From assembly GCA_946540735.1 (NCBI GenBank), contig CAMNIN010000007.1, positions 31,756-95,755 on the forward strand: a stretch of DNA of 64,000 nucleotides, read 5' to 3'. Positions 8,107 through 18,446 of this stretch are shown here, in pieces. The stretch's first letter is position 1. The number at the start of each line of letters is the position of its first letter. The notes under the pieces are model-generated. The model was not told the origin of the DNA, made no database searches, and worked only from the letters and a program-made list of their open reading frames with translations. The position numbers and the translations under genes were made by a program. This DNA comes from an uncultured Prevotellaceae bacterium. Its GTDB lineage: Bacteria; Bacteroidota; Bacteroidia; Bacteroidales; Bacteroidaceae.

Positions 8107-10638
8107 ATGACAAGCCAATTTTCACCCCGGGTATCAGAAATCTTATCCTACAGTCGTGAGGAGGCTATACGCTTGTCCAGTCTGAAGGTTGGACCAGAAC
8201 ATCTATTAATGGGAATCATCAGGGAAAGTTCCAATGAGATCAAAGTCCTGTTTGATCATTTCCTGATTGATGTCATATCGGTCAAGCACGATCTCGAGGA
8301 GAAGGTCAGAAACGGTCATATCGGCCATGTGGCCAGTCCACAGGAGCTGCTGCTCGACGATCAAGCCAGCAACATCCTGAAGCTTGCTGTTCTCGAGGCA
8401 AGGCTGCAGCACACAGAGACCGTGGATGTCCAGCACTTGATTCTGGCCATACTTCACGACAGAACCAGCAACGGAGCAAAAGAGATTTTAGAAAGCAATG
8501 ACATGAGTTACCAAGACGTATTGAAATATTACCAGCAAACCGCCAAGAAGCCGCAGGACGGCATTGACCTGCCTGATGATGCGGAAGAAGACGACGATAT
8601 GGGATTGGGTATAAGTTCCAGTTCCCCGAAGTCACAAGGCACTACGGCCCAGGCCCGAAAAACCACCAGCAAGACCCCTGTGTTGGACAACTTCTCCACC
8701 GATCTCACCCAGGCAGCCTCAGAAAGCAAACTGGATCCTGTGGTAGGACGTGAGAAAGAGATGCAGCGGGTGATGGAAATCCTGTGCCGTCGCAAGAAGA
8801 ACAACCCGATCCTCATTGGTGAGCCCGGCGTAGGCAAAAGTGCCATCGTGGAAGGACTCGCACAGATGATTGTGAAGCACCGCACCTCACCTATCCTCTT
8901 CAACAAACGGCTGTTGAGCCTGGACCTCACCTCAGTGGTGGCAGGTACCAAATACCGTGGACAATTCGAGGAGCGCATCAAAGCCCTTATCAAAGAATTG
9001 GAGCAAAGCCCCGACATCATCGTCTTCATCGACGAGGTGCACACTATCATAGGCGCCGGGTCAACTCCGGGATCGATGGATGCCGCCAACATCCTGAAAC
9101 CCGCTTTGGCGAGAGGAACTATACAATGCATTGGAGCAACCACGCTGGACGAATATCGCAACAGCATCGAGAAAGACGGAGCCCTTGAGCGTCGTTTCCA
9201 GAAAGTGATGGTGGAGCCTACCAGCAGTGAGGAGACGCTGCAAATTCTCCAGAACATCAAGGACCGCTACGAGCAACATCACCATGTGGACTACACTGAC
9301 GAAGCTCTCTCAAGTTGTGTCAGACTGACCGAAAGGTATGTCACCGACCGCTCTTTCCCCGACAAAGCCATCGATGCTATGGACGAAGTGGGTGCACGCG
9401 TGCATTTACAGCATGCTCAGATTCCCCCTGAAATCATCGCCAAGGAAAAGGAAATCGAGCTGATCAAGGTCAAGAAAAAGAATGCCGTAGCCAACCAGAA
9501 CTATGAGTTGGCAGCCGGCTACCGTGACCAGCAGACCACACTGGAGGAAGAGTTGAAGCGGATGAATGAGTCGTGGACCAACGGCGACAGCGGGCAGCGA
9601 GAGACCATCACCGACATGGATGTTGCCGACGTTGTCTCCACCATGACAGGCATTCCCGTCCAGCGAATGGCCGAGGCAGAAGGAGCCCGGCTGCGGCACA
9701 TGGGTGATGAACTGAAGAAAGCGGTGATTGCCCAGGATGCAGCGATCGAGAAGATGGTGAAAGCCATCCAACGCAACAGAGTCGGTCTGAAAGATCCCAA
9801 CCACCCCATCGGCGTCTTCATGTTCCTGGGCCCCACTGGTGTGGGAAAGACTTACCTTGCCAAGAAACTGGCCGAATACATGTTTGGCAGCGCCGACGAT
9901 CTGATCCGCATTGACATGAGTGAGTATACCGAGAGTTTCAACGTCTCACGTCTCGTGGGAGCGCCTCCGGGATACGTCGGTTACGAGGAAGGTGGACAGC
10001 TCACTGAGAAAGTGAGACGACACCCCTACTCCATCGTCTTGCTCGACGAGATTGAGAAAGCCCATGGCAACGTCTTCAACTTGTTGCTTCAGGTGCTTGA
10101 CGAAGGCCGTTTGACCGACGGCAACGGCAGATTGATTGACTTCCGCAACACGGTGATCATCATGACCTCCAACGCCGGCACCCGGCAGTTGAAAGAATTC
10201 GGACGTGGTGTCGGATTCAACGCAGGAGGAACAATCGGCCTGAGCATTGACGACAATGACAAACAGCATGCCCGTTCTATCATCCAGAAGAGTCTGAGCA
10301 AGCAGTTCGCGCCCGAGTTTCTCAACCGTCTCGATGAGATCATCACTTTTGACCAGTTGGATCTTGAAGCCATCAAGAAGATCGTCGATATCGAACTGTC
10401 AGGACTGCTGAAACGAGTGGAAGCACTCGGCTACCATCTCCAAATCAGCGACACCGCCAAAGAGTTTGTGGCCATCAAGGGCTATGACGTGCAATTCGGT
10501 GCCCGCCCCCTCAAACGAGCCATCCAGAATTACATCGAGGATGGAGTCTGCGAGCGCATCTTGAGTGGTGAGATCGTCACAGGTGCCACGATTCAGATTG
10601 ACAAATCCACAGAAAAAGAAGAGCTGACCTTCAAATGA
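8107..10638 (+). CDS. clpC: ATP-dependent Clp protease ATP-binding subunit ClpC
   Basis: The 843-residue Hsp100 AAA+ unfoldase has an N-terminal Clp-N double repeat (about residues 8-150) and an acidic linker around 160-170. The first nucleotide-binding domain has Walker A GEPGVGKS at 238-245 and Walker B VFIDEVH. A short coiled UVR-type middle section (about 430-500: IELIKVKKKNAV, YELAAGYRDQQ) marks ClpC rather than ClpB, whose middle domain is longer. The second nucleotide-binding domain has GPTGVGKT at 575-582. It works in the cytoplasm, unfolding proteins for ClpP and controlling stress responses. Sixty-four bases separate it from the Nudix gene, with no full consensus promoter seen. Its stop overlaps the start of the next gene by 4 bases (ATGA), indicating translational coupling. 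Confidence 0.95.
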   Translation: MTSQFSPRVSEILSYSREEAIRLSSLKVGPEHLLMGIIRESSNEIKVLFDHFLIDVISVKHDLEEKVRNGHIGHVASPQELLLDDQASNILKLAVLEARLQHTETVDVQHLILAILHDRTSNGAKEILESNDMSYQDVLKYYQQTAKKPQDGIDLPDDAEEDDDMGLGISSSSPKSQGTTAQARKTTSKTPVLDNFSTDLTQAASESKLDPVVGREKEMQRVMEILCRRKKNNPILIGEPGVGKSAIVEGLAQMIVKHRTSPILFNKRLLSLDLTSVVAGTKYRGQFEERIKALIKELEQSPDIIVFIDEVHTIIGAGSTPGSMDAANILKPALARGTIQCIGATTLDEYRNSIEKDGALERRFQKVMVEPTSSEETLQILQNIKDRYEQHHHVDYTDEALSSCVRLTERYVTDRSFPDKAIDAMDEVGARVHLQHAQIPPEIIAKEKEIELIKVKKKNAVANQNYELAAGYRDQQTTLEEELKRMNESWTNGDSGQRETITDMDVADVVSTMTGIPVQRMAEAEGARLRHMGDELKKAVIAQDAAIEKMVKAIQRNRVGLKDPNHPIGVFMFLGPTGVGKTYLAKKLAEYMFGSADDLIRIDMSEYTESFNVSRLVGAPPGYVGYEEGGQLTEKVRRHPYSIVLLDEIEKAHGNVFNLLLQVLDEGRLTDGNGRLIDFRNTVIIMTSNAGTRQLKEFGRGVGFNAGGTIGLSIDDNDKQHARSIIQKSLSKQFAPEFLNRLDEIITFDQLDLEAIKKIVDIELSGLLKRVEALGYHLQISDTAKEFVAIKGYDVQFGARPLKRAIQNYIEDGVCERILSGEIVTGATIQIDKSTEKEELTFK

Positions 10639-11321
10639 ACGGATTCACCTACGAATTCATATTGAGACTGCTGGTGGCGTCGGTCATGGGAGGCGTTATC
10701 GGCCTGGAGCGGGGCTACCGTGCCAAAGAAGCAGGTTTCCGCACCCATTTCCTGGTAGCCCTGGGCAGTGCGATTTTCATGATCCTCTCCCAATATGGTT
10801 TTGAGGAACTGCTGACCATGTCGAGAGAATCAGGGTTGAACATCAGGCTTGACCCCTCACGCATCGCAGCGCAGGTAGTGAGCGGCATCGGTTTCATCGG
10901 TGCCGGCACCATTATCTTCCAGAAACACGTGGTCAGAGGCTTGACCACAGCCGCAGGTCTTTGGGTGACATCTGCCATCGGCATGACCTGTGGAGCCGGA
11001 ATGTATGCATTGGCCATAGCATCCACCGTCATGGTGCTGATTTGCCTGGAGACCTTGAACCTGCTCTTGCAGAAATTCGGTACACGCAACATCAACATCA
11101 CCTTTTCCGCCCCCAGCACAGATGAGGTGCGCGACATCCTGAACAGGATGAAAGAAGACGGAATGACTGTGGATTCCTACAATATGCGAGAGACCATTGA
11201 ATCAGGAAAGCCCAACTATTACGTCTCGGTAGAAGTCAATGTGAAGCGTAAAAGATATGAGGGACATTTGCTCGATATCATGGATGAACTGAATGGTGTC
11301 CGCATCGAGAGCATCGAATAG
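10635..11321 (+). CDS. MgtC/SapB-family membrane protein
   Basis: The 228-residue protein has an N-terminal membrane domain with the family signature GGVIGLERGYRAKEAGFRTH (about residues 19-38). Further helices follow, with GIGFIGAGTII and the segment GLTTAAGLWVTSAIGM. A soluble C-terminal domain from about residue 150 (NITFSAPSTDEVRDIL onward) has an ACT-like alternating pattern. MgtC relatives sit in the inner membrane and are linked to survival in low Mg2+ and to regulation of ATP synthase or transport in other bacteria; the role here is unknown. It overlaps clpC by 4 bases, so the two are co-translated. No regulatory Mg2+ leader can exist between them. Confidence 0.9.
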   Translation: MNGFTYEFILRLLVASVMGGVIGLERGYRAKEAGFRTHFLVALGSAIFMILSQYGFEELLTMSRESGLNIRLDPSRIAAQVVSGIGFIGAGTIIFQKHVVRGLTTAAGLWVTSAIGMTCGAGMYALAIASTVMVLICLETLNLLLQKFGTRNINITFSAPSTDEVRDILNRMKEDGMTVDSYNMRETIESGKPNYYVSVEVNVKRKRYEGHLLDIMDELNGVRIESIE

Positions 11322-11418
11322 ACGCAGGCATACCATGGCAGCATCTTGCAATCACCTTAGATTTTGGGGATGTTTTGGATACACGCGAATGAAGTATTGC
11401 GCCGAATGAAAACTAAAA

Positions 11419-11455
11419 CAAGAGCCGGAAGGAAATGATATTCTTCCGGCTCTTG
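11419..11455 (-). terminator. Intrinsic terminator of the mutAB operon
   Basis: A 13-bp perfect stem (11419-11431 with 11443-11455, loop 11 bases) is followed on the minus strand by a T-rich stretch (TTTTAGTTTTC). It lies 26 bases beyond the mutB stop. Read on the plus strand it lacks a T run, so it mainly serves mutAB but could also end the clpC/mgtC transcript. Confidence 0.75.
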
Positions 11456-11480
11456 AATGTTATGGTCTGTTGCAAGAACG

Positions 11481-13643
11481 TTACTTGTCGAGCAAGATGT
11501 TCATCATCTCAACAGCTGCTTTGGCAACTGACGTTCCAGGACCAAAGATAGCAGCCACGCCTGCTTTGTAGAGGAAGTCATAATCCTGAGCGGGAATCAC
11601 GCCACCCGCGATGACCATGATGTCCTCGCGACCCAGTTTCTTGAGTTCCTCGATCAGCTGCGGGATAAGCGTCTTATGACCTGCAGCGAGCGACGATGCA
11701 CCGACAATGTGCACATCGTTCTCCACAGCCTCACGAGCTGCCTCGGCGGGAGTTTGGAACAAGGGTCCCATATCCACATCGAATCCACAGTCGGCATAAC
11801 CTGTAGCGACCACTTTAGCACCACGGTCATGGCCATCCTGACCCATCTTAGCCACAAAGATACGCGGACGACGGCCCTCTTTCTTTGCGAACTCCTCTGT
11901 CAACTCACAAGCTTTCTCGAAGTCGGAGTCATTCTTGCTTTCTGCTGAATACACGCCTGAAATAGTTCTAATGATTGCTTTATAACGGCCCACGATTTCC
12001 TCGCAAGCATCACTGATCTCACCGAGAGTACAACGCAACTTGGCAGCTTTCACAGCCAGGTCGAGCAAGTTGTCTTTGCTCTTGCGTCCTTCCTTGAAAT
12101 CACGCACACACTCCGTAATGGCCTTGAGAGCCGCCTGGCATGCAGCCTCATCACGTGAGGCACGCACCTGAGCGAGAGACTCCTCCTGCTGCTTACGCAC
12201 GGCGGTATTGTCCACCTCGAGGATATCGATGGGATCCTCATGGTCAAGACGGTATTTGTTGGTACCCACGATGGTCTGTACACCAGAGTCGATACGAGCC
12301 TGTGTACGTGCGGCGGCCTCTTCGATGCGCATTTTGGGAAGTCCGGTCTCGATAGCCTTGGCCATACCGCCGAGTTTCTCGATTTCCTGGATATGCTCCC
12401 AAGCCTTATGCACCAGTTCGTTGGTCAGAGTCTCCACATAGTATGAACCAGCCCATGGGTCGATCTGCTTGCAGACTTTAGTTTCATTCTGGATATAGAT
12501 CTGTGTGTTACGGGCGATACGGGCCGAGAAGTCGGTAGGCAGGGCAATAGCTTCATCGAGTGCGTTGGTGTGCAGCGACTGGGTATGCCCGAGCACGGCG
12601 GCCATGGCCTCGATACAAGTACGACCCACATTGTTGAAAGGATCCTGCTCGGTGAGCGACCAACCAGAAGTCTGTGAGTGAGTACGGAGAGCCAGAGATT
12701 TCGGATTCTTCGCACCGAAACTCTTGACGATCTTTGCCCACAGCAGACGTCCGGCACGCATCTTGGCGATCTCCATGAAATGGTTCATACCGATGGCCCA
12801 GAAGAATGACAGACGTGGTGCGAAGGCATCGACATCAATACCAGCGTTGACGCCCGTACGGATATAGTCCATACCGTCGGCGAGCGTATAAGCCAATTCG
12901 ATATCAGCCGTTGCGCCAGCTTCCTGCATGTGATAGCCAGAGATGGAGATGGAGTTGAACTTCGGCATCTTCTGTGAAGTGAACTCAAAGATGTCGGCAA
13001 TGATCTTCATCGAGAATGCAGGCGGATAGATATAGGTGTTGCGCACCATGAACTCCTTGAGGATATCGTTCTGGATGGTTCCGGCCATCTCCTCGAGCTG
13101 TGCACCCTGCTCCAGTCCGGCCACGATATAGAAGGCGAGGATGGGCAGCACGGCACCATTCATGGTCATCGACACCGACATCTTGTTCAAAGGAATACCA
13201 GAGAACAGCACCTTCATGTTTTCCTCATTGCAAATCGACACGCCGGCTTTACCCACGTCGCCCACCACACGAGCGTTGTCTGGGTCATAGCCACGATGTG
13301 TGGGGAGGTCAAAGGCCACGGAGAGGCCCTTCTGACCAGAAGCCAGGTTACGGCGATAGAAAGCATTTGACTCCTCAGCAGTGGAGAAACCAGCATACTG
13401 GCGGATAGTCCACGGGCGGAAAGGATACATCATGGAGTAAGGACCACGGAGATAAGGGGGAATACCTGCCGTGAAATCAAGATGCTCCATACCTTCCAGG
13501 TCCTCTTTGGTATAGACGGGTTTCACCTCGATGTGCTCGGGGGTCTTCCAATTGTAGTCAATGCCGTTGGCAGCCTGCCACTCAGCACCATTCTGCGGCT
13601 GAATGCCAGCATATATATCGATGTCTTTAAAATTCTTTCTCAT
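11481..13643 (-). CDS. mutB: Methylmalonyl-CoA mutase large (catalytic) subunit
   Basis: The 720-residue adenosylcobalamin enzyme interconverts succinyl-CoA and (R)-methylmalonyl-CoA. The N-terminal TIM-barrel domain shows the family segment [20 protein letters not shown], with the substrate-contacting Tyr/Met region, and further on [23 protein letters not shown]. The C-terminal B12-binding domain carries D603-x-H605-x-x-G608 (QDGHDRG) and the later GVIPAQDY; the His is the lower cobalt ligand. It heterodimerises with the MutA-type subunit encoded 16 bases upstream in the operon. In Bacteroidales the enzyme runs in the succinate-to-propionate direction, which fits the Na+ decarboxylase genes that diverge from here. 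A terminator hairpin follows the gene. No cobalamin riboswitch was recognised upstream of the operon. Confidence 0.96.
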   Translation of the reverse strand: MRKNFKDIDIYAGIQPQNGAEWQAANGIDYNWKTPEHIEVKPVYTKEDLEGMEHLDFTAGIPPYLRGPYSMMYPFRPWTIRQYAGFSTAEESNAFYRRNLASGQKGLSVAFDLPTHRGYDPDNARVVGDVGKAGVSICNEENMKVLFSGIPLNKMSVSMTMNGAVLPILAFYIVAGLEQGAQLEEMAGTIQNDILKEFMVRNTYIYPPAFSMKIIADIFEFTSQKMPKFNSISISGYHMQEAGATADIELAYTLADGMDYIRTGVNAGIDVDAFAPRLSFFWAIGMNHFMEIAKMRAGRLLWAKIVKSFGAKNPKSLALRTHSQTSGWSLTEQDPFNNVGRTCIEAMAAVLGHTQSLHTNALDEAIALPTDFSARIARNTQIYIQNETKVCKQIDPWAGSYYVETLTNELVHKAWEHIQEIEKLGGMAKAIETGLPKMRIEEAAARTQARIDSGVQTIVGTNKYRLDHEDPIDILEVDNTAVRKQQEESLAQVRASRDEAACQAALKAITECVRDFKEGRKSKDNLLDLAVKAAKLRCTLGEISDACEEIVGRYKAIIRTISGVYSAESKNDSDFEKACELTEEFAKKEGRRPRIFVAKMGQDGHDRGAKVVATGYADCGFDVDMGPLFQTPAEAAREAVENDVHIVGASSLAAGHKTLIPQLIEELKKLGREDIMVIAGGVIPAQDYDFLYKAGVAAIFGPGTSVAKAAVEMMNILLDK

Positions 13644-13659
13644 GACTTTCGGTTTTTAA

Positions 13660-15507
13660 TTAGATTCCCAACTTGGCATTGTACTCCTTGAGTGTCTCCA
13701 GCACATTGCAGCGCACATGGATGAAATTCTCTATGCCGGCGGCTTTGAGGTCGTCCATGCAAGCGGGGGCGCCTGCCACGACGAACATGGCCCGTCCGTT
13801 AAGGTACTGGAATGCGGGAATGGCATACTCAGCATACTCGTCGTCGCTTGAGCAGATGACCACGATGTCGGCACCTGCCTCCAATGCAGCATCCACGCCT
13901 TCTTCGACGGTCTTGAAGCCGAGGTTGTCGACGACCTTGTATCCGGCGCAGGCCAGGAAGTTGCATGAGAACTGGGCACGAGCCTGACGCATGGCCAGAT
14001 TGCCGATTGTCAGCATGAAAGCCACAGGCACCTTGGTATTCTCGGTATGGATGCGCAGGTCCTCGAAATCAGCAGCCAGACGTGTCGTCTTGACGGCTTT
14101 GAACTCACTCTCCTCACCACAGCAATTTTGGCAAGCCTCGATGGGTTTCTTGCCCTCCGACTTCTCGGTGAAGTTGGGGAACTGGTTGGTGCCGAGGAGG
14201 AATTCCTTGCGCTTGGCAGCGTCGGCATGACGTTTCTCATTGGTTGAGTTGATAACATCCTGCACCTTTCCTTCTTTGGCTGCGGCCAGGAAGCCACCAT
14301 CTTCCTCCACCTGAAGGAAAATCTTCCAAGCTTCAACAGCAAGGCTGTCGGTGAGGTGCTCGATATAGTAAGAACCAGCTCCCGGGTCAACGACTTTGTC
14401 GAAGTGGCTCTCTTCCTTGAGGAGGAGCTGCTGGTTGCGGGCGATGCGCTCTGAGAAATCGTTGGGCTGCTCGTAAGGAGTGTCAAACGGAGTGACCACC
14501 ATGGAGTGGATACCTGCGAGGGCGGCACTCATGGCCTCGGTCTGCGAGCGAAGGAGGTTGACATAGCTGTCGAAGAGAGTCTGGTTGTAGCTTGAAGTCG
14601 TGGCATTGACAATCATCTGGCATGCGCAGTCGCACTTGGGCTCATATTGTTTCACGATCTGTGCCCACAGCATACGGGCTGCACGGAACTTAGCCAGCTC
14701 CATGAAATAGTTCTCGCTGATGCCCATGTTGAACTTGATGTTCTTGGCGGCCAAGTCGGCGTCGATGCCGGCATCGGTGAGCTGCTGCATATACTCGTTA
14801 CCCCAAGCCAGGGCGTAACCCAGTTCCTGTACGATATAGGCACCGGCATTGTTGAGTGCGAGAGAATTGACAGCGACGCACCTGAACTGCGGGTAGTCTT
14901 TGAATACCTCCACCAGTTGGGGTGCTACACTGAGCATCGGGGCGGCATCCTTACCCTTCATGACGATTTTCTCCAGCGGATCGAAATCGATGCTTCCTAC
15001 AAGTTTCTCCTTATCGTATCCCTTCGACTCGAAATAAGCCTTGAGGATCTCGGCCAGTTCCAAAGTATAGCGCTGGCAGGTACGGAAGTTCACTTCGATG
15101 CACTCGCATTCGATATTATTTAATAAGGTAGCAATGAATTCTTTGCTCACCTTATTACCCGGGATGCGGAAGCCCAGAGAGTCGACACCCTTGTTGAGGA
15201 TATCGAGGGCTTTGGCATTGGCGGCCTGTGCGTCATCAGCCATGATGTTCTGGCGCACATACCAGACATTGTTGTCTTTCTTGTTTCCCCTGACAAACGG
15301 ATATTCGCCGGGGAGAGACTCGGGTGTCTTGAGTTTCAGGACGTCCTCTCTACGATAGAAAGGTTGGACATTGAAACCCTCGTTGGTTCTCCAGACGAGT
15401 CTCTTGTTGAAATCCGCACCTTTCAGGTCAACTTGGATTTTATCCAGCCATTCCTGTGTTGTGGGGGCTTGAAACTCGGCAAAGAGTTTTTCCTTGTTGT
15501 TTGACAT
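13660..15507 (-). CDS. mutA: Methylmalonyl-CoA mutase small subunit
   Basis: The 615-residue protein is paralogous to the large subunit. It has the mutase barrel (LVWRTNEGFNVQPFYRREDV, then ELGYALAWGNEYMQQLTDAG), but the C-terminal cobalamin-like domain lacks a DxHxxG motif. This loss is normal for MutA, which does not bind B12 and has a structural role. It is first in the two-gene minus-strand operon, with a 16-base gap to mutB. A -7 element TATCTTTG lies 67 bases upstream of the ATG. Acts in the cytoplasm with MutB. The epimerase (methylmalonyl-CoA epimerase) and the accessory GTPase MeaB are not in the window. Confidence 0.95.
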   Translation of the reverse strand: MSNNKEKLFAEFQAPTTQEWLDKIQVDLKGADFNKRLVWRTNEGFNVQPFYRREDVLKLKTPESLPGEYPFVRGNKKDNNVWYVRQNIMADDAQAANAKALDILNKGVDSLGFRIPGNKVSKEFIATLLNNIECECIEVNFRTCQRYTLELAEILKAYFESKGYDKEKLVGSIDFDPLEKIVMKGKDAAPMLSVAPQLVEVFKDYPQFRCVAVNSLALNNAGAYIVQELGYALAWGNEYMQQLTDAGIDADLAAKNIKFNMGISENYFMELAKFRAARMLWAQIVKQYEPKCDCACQMIVNATTSSYNQTLFDSYVNLLRSQTEAMSAALAGIHSMVVTPFDTPYEQPNDFSERIARNQQLLLKEESHFDKVVDPGAGSYYIEHLTDSLAVEAWKIFLQVEEDGGFLAAAKEGKVQDVINSTNEKRHADAAKRKEFLLGTNQFPNFTEKSEGKKPIEACQNCCGEESEFKAVKTTRLAADFEDLRIHTENTKVPVAFMLTIGNLAMRQARAQFSCNFLACAGYKVVDNLGFKTVEEGVDAALEAGADIVVICSSDDEYAEYAIPAFQYLNGRAMFVVAGAPACMDDLKAAGIENFIHVRCNVLETLKEYNAKLGI

Positions 15508-15574
15508 AGTGAAATGTTATTATGATAAGTTTTACGAAAATTTAAGGTACAAGTATATGCCCTCAAATGACATG

Positions 15575-15582
15575 CAAAGATA
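15575..15582 (-). promoter_or_regulatory. -7 element (TATCTTTG) for mutAB
   Basis: Exact TAnnTTTG match on the minus strand, 67 bases before the mutA ATG. No TTTG lies at the standard spacing upstream, so the -33 element is weak or absent. Confidence 0.55.
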
Positions 15583-15707
15583 GTGTATTTTCTTGATTTA
15601 ATGAAAAAAAATCGAATAAATTATAATGCAAACGTGAAAAATTCAAAATCCCACTTTTACAGAGGCAAAAAACTGATGAAAAATTATTTTCTGAACGATA
15701 TTTTGAG

Positions 15708-15715
15708 TAATTTTG
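15708..15715 (+). promoter_or_regulatory. -7 element (TAATTTTG) for the AspT-type transporter gene
   Basis: Exact TAnnTTTG match, 25 bases before the ATG at 15741. A TTTT/TTTC-like stretch near 15687-15691 could be a weak -33. The remainder of the divergent region 15508-15740 is A/T-rich with no other recognised element. Confidence 0.6.
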
Positions 15716-15740
15716 CATCAATTTTTAATAATTTGCATAA

Positions 15741-17432
15741 ATGGATTGGTTAATAGACCTGTTCTCACAGACAGATTCCGTGGCTCACGTCGTTTTGCTG
15801 TATGCAGTGGTCATCGCAATTGGGGTCTACTTGGGAAAGGTGAAGGTGTTTGGTATATCATTGGGGGTGACTTTTGTACTGTTCGCAGGAATTGTGGCAG
15901 GACACATTCATTTCACTGCCCCAACGACCATATTGAATTTTTGCCAGGATTTCGGACTCATCTTGTTTGTCTTCATGATTGGCATGCAGGTGGGACCTGG
16001 TTTTTTTGAGAGTTTCAAGAAAGACGGCATCACGCTCAACGGTCTCGCAGTAGGGATCATCCTGCTCAACATCGCAGTGATGTTCGGTTGCTACTACCTC
16101 TTTCTCGACACCAGTGACAAGAGCAACCTGCCCATGATGATCGGCACACTCTACGGAGCTGTCACCAACACCCCAGGCTTGGGCGCAGCCACCGAGGCTC
16201 TCAGTTCGGTTTTCAGTGACGTGGAACTGCCCCAGATAGCTTCTGGATACGCTTGCGCCTATCCTTTGGGAGTCACCGGCATTATCCTCGCCACGATTGC
16301 AGTGAGGTTTCTCAGCCGCACCAAGTTGCAGGAAGAAGAAAAGAAACTTTCCGCTGAGGAGGCAGAGAATCCTCATGAGAAACCCCACATGATGCACCTC
16401 AAGGTGAGCAACTCCTATCTGGCAGGGCGCACATTGATGCAGATCAGTGAGTTTCTGAACAGGGATTTTGTCTGTTCGAGATACCTGCATGACGGCCAAG
16501 TAAGCATTCCCAACCGCAATACGATCTTCGATGTGGACGATGAGCTGCTCATTGTCTGTGCTGAGGCCGACTGTGAGCCCATCAAAGCATTCATCGGCCC
16601 TGAAATCGACGCAGAATGGAATGTGGAGTTGGAGAAGCAGCCCATGGTGTCGCGTCGTATTGTGGTCACCAACCCCTCGATGAACGGCAAGACGTTGGGC
16701 AAGATGCATTTCTCCAGTGTTTACGGAGTCAACGTGACGCGCATCACCCGTCACGGCATAGACCTTTTCGCCGGCCGCAATCACCATTTCCACATCGGCG
16801 ACCGCGTGATGGTCGTTGGTCCTGAAGACAACGTCAACCGTGTCGCGGATATGATGGGCAACTCCGTGAAGCGTCTGAACGCCCCCAACATCGCCACCAT
16901 TTTCATTGGTATCATGGTAGGAATCATTTTCGGCAGTCTTCCCATAGCCATTCCAGGTATGCCTGTACCCATGAAACTTGGTCTGGCTGGCGGTCCCCTC
17001 ATCATCGCCATTCTGATCGGCCGATATGGGTACCGTGTGAAGCTGGTCACCTATACGACGACGAGCGCCAACATGATGCTGCGCGAGATTGGTCTGGTGT
17101 TGTTCCTTGCAAGCGTGGGAATCAAGGCCGGTGCTGGTTTCTGGGAGACTGTCGCCTCAGGCGACGGCCTGATTTATGTCGGCACGGGCTTCCTGATGAC
17201 CATTCTTCCCATTCTCATCGTAGGCCCAATCGCCAAAATAGTCTACAAATTCAATTATTTCATGATCATGGGTATGATTGCTGGCACTTATACTGACCCA
17301 CCGGCTTTGGCCTACGCCAACCAGGTCTGCAGTCACGAGGCCCCTGGTGTGGGTTACTCCACAGTCTACCCCCTGAGCATGTTTCTGAGAATCCTGACAG
17401 CGCAGATACTGGTTTTGTTCTTCTGCGGATAG
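15741..17432 (+). CDS. AspT/YidE/YbjL-family transporter (aspartate-alanine exchanger type, two RCK_C domains)
   Basis: The 563-residue membrane protein is built as membrane half - two regulatory RCK_C (TrkA-C-like) domains - membrane half. The family segment [14 protein letters not shown] (first half) and its counterpart [15 protein letters not shown] (second half) are visible. The soluble centre holds two domains, at about residues 222-290 ([17 protein letters not shown]) and 305-378 ([19 protein letters not shown]). Characterised AspT exchanges aspartate for alanine; most relatives are uncharacterised and could export dicarboxylates or amino acids. Position just upstream of the Na+-decarboxylase genes (41 bases) suggests co-transcription and perhaps transport of a fermentation acid, but this is inference. 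In many Bacteroidales the decarboxylase alpha subunit would be expected near this place. Confidence 0.88.
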   Translation: MDWLIDLFSQTDSVAHVVLLYAVVIAIGVYLGKVKVFGISLGVTFVLFAGIVAGHIHFTAPTTILNFCQDFGLILFVFMIGMQVGPGFFESFKKDGITLNGLAVGIILLNIAVMFGCYYLFLDTSDKSNLPMMIGTLYGAVTNTPGLGAATEALSSVFSDVELPQIASGYACAYPLGVTGIILATIAVRFLSRTKLQEEEKKLSAEEAENPHEKPHMMHLKVSNSYLAGRTLMQISEFLNRDFVCSRYLHDGQVSIPNRNTIFDVDDELLIVCAEADCEPIKAFIGPEIDAEWNVELEKQPMVSRRIVVTNPSMNGKTLGKMHFSSVYGVNVTRITRHGIDLFAGRNHHFHIGDRVMVVGPEDNVNRVADMMGNSVKRLNAPNIATIFIGIMVGIIFGSLPIAIPGMPVPMKLGLAGGPLIIAILIGRYGYRVKLVTYTTTSANMMLREIGLVLFLASVGIKAGAGFWETVASGDGLIYVGTGFLMTILPILIVGPIAKIVYKFNYFMIMGMIAGTYTDPPALAYANQVCSHEAPGVGYSTVYPLSMFLRILTAQILVLFFCG

Positions 17433-17473
17433 TCCAACACGATGCAAATTCAAGAAACATATATTACATTTCG

Positions 17474-18418
17474 ATGAAAAAAATCAAATTACTAACAGTC
17501 TTTTTCGTTTGTTCCTGTCTCACGGTGTTCGGCCAAGGCGCGAAGAACATCAAGATCAACGAGGTGATGACGAACAATACGGCCAGCATCGTGGATGAGT
17601 ACGACCACCATCTGCCATGGATAGAGCTGGCCAATTCTTCGTTCACCACCTTCAACATCCGGGGCATGTATATTGCCACCGACACCGCAGTGCTGAACGA
17701 CAAGCTCACCGTTCCCGAGAGGGTAGCCATGATGAGTGTCATTCCCAACAGTGCCCAGACCAACATGAGTGGGCGGCAGCACGTGATCTTTTTCCTGAAC
17801 AGTTCGCCTGCAAAAGGATTCTCCCACCTGCCTTCGTCCATTGATTCCGAGAAGCCCTTGTGGATAGGTCTTTTTGAGGGCAATGGCGTGGACCTGGTCG
17901 ACTCCGTGTCGATTCCCGTCGTACTGCATGAGAACACCTCTTACGCCCGTGTGAAAGACGGTTCAGAGGAGTGGGAAATCAAAGCTGCCGATGCCGTCAC
18001 TCCGGGAATAGAGAATTACATCCAGGTCACAGAGACCAAAGTAGCCCAAATCAAGCGCGACGACCCTCATGGTTTCGGTATAACGATCCTCTCCATGGGA
18101 ATCGTTTTTTGCTGCCTTGCCCTTCTGTGGATTTTCTTCACGCTTTTCGGAAAGATCATGAACCGGAAGCAGCAGCAGAAGCGCGACACCGCCAAGCAAG
18201 CCCATAAGAGCCGTCTGGAAGCCGTTCATGACGAAGATGAAGACGAGCGCGCTTTCCCGGGTGTCGTAGTCAAGAGTAACAAGGCAGCGGATGCTGAAGA
18301 CGACGTTTACATCGCCGTGATTTCCATGGCCCTCAAACAGCATCTCGAGAATATCCACGACAATGAGAGCGGCATCATCACGCTCATCCCCAAAATCACC
18401 AAATGGACCCGCATTTAA
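17474..18418 (+). CDS. OadG-type Na+-pump decarboxylase gamma subunit with N-terminal lamin-tail domain
   Basis: The 314-residue protein has a signal peptide (1-21, ending TVFGQ) and a lamin-tail-like domain (about 24-165: IKINEVMTNNTASIVDEY, then LPWIELANSS). Next come one TM helix (about 199-225: ITILSMGIVFCCLALLWIFF) and a charged cytoplasmic tail. The tail ends with the helix VYIAVISMALKQHL, a pattern seen in OadG subunits of oxaloacetate and methylmalonyl-CoA decarboxylases. OadG normally is a small membrane anchor of about 80-100 residues that assembles alpha with beta; here an extracytoplasmic domain of some 140 residues is added in front. The following biotin carrier and OadB-type genes support the assignment. 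Likely inner membrane with the lamin-tail domain in the periplasm. The role of that domain is unknown. Confidence 0.8.
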   Translation: MKKIKLLTVFFVCSCLTVFGQGAKNIKINEVMTNNTASIVDEYDHHLPWIELANSSFTTFNIRGMYIATDTAVLNDKLTVPERVAMMSVIPNSAQTNMSGRQHVIFFLNSSPAKGFSHLPSSIDSEKPLWIGLFEGNGVDLVDSVSIPVVLHENTSYARVKDGSEEWEIKAADAVTPGIENYIQVTETKVAQIKRDDPHGFGITILSMGIVFCCLALLWIFFTLFGKIMNRKQQQKRDTAKQAHKSRLEAVHDEDEDERAFPGVVVKSNKAADAEDDVYIAVISMALKQHLENIHDNESGIITLIPKITKWTRI

Positions 18419-18446
18419 TCATCCTAACCTAATCCATAAAACTATT

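Noticed and set aside
15508..15740. Cobalamin riboswitch before mutAB
   Set aside because: The leader is only about 60 bases and A/T-rich; no B12-box-like conserved segment was found.
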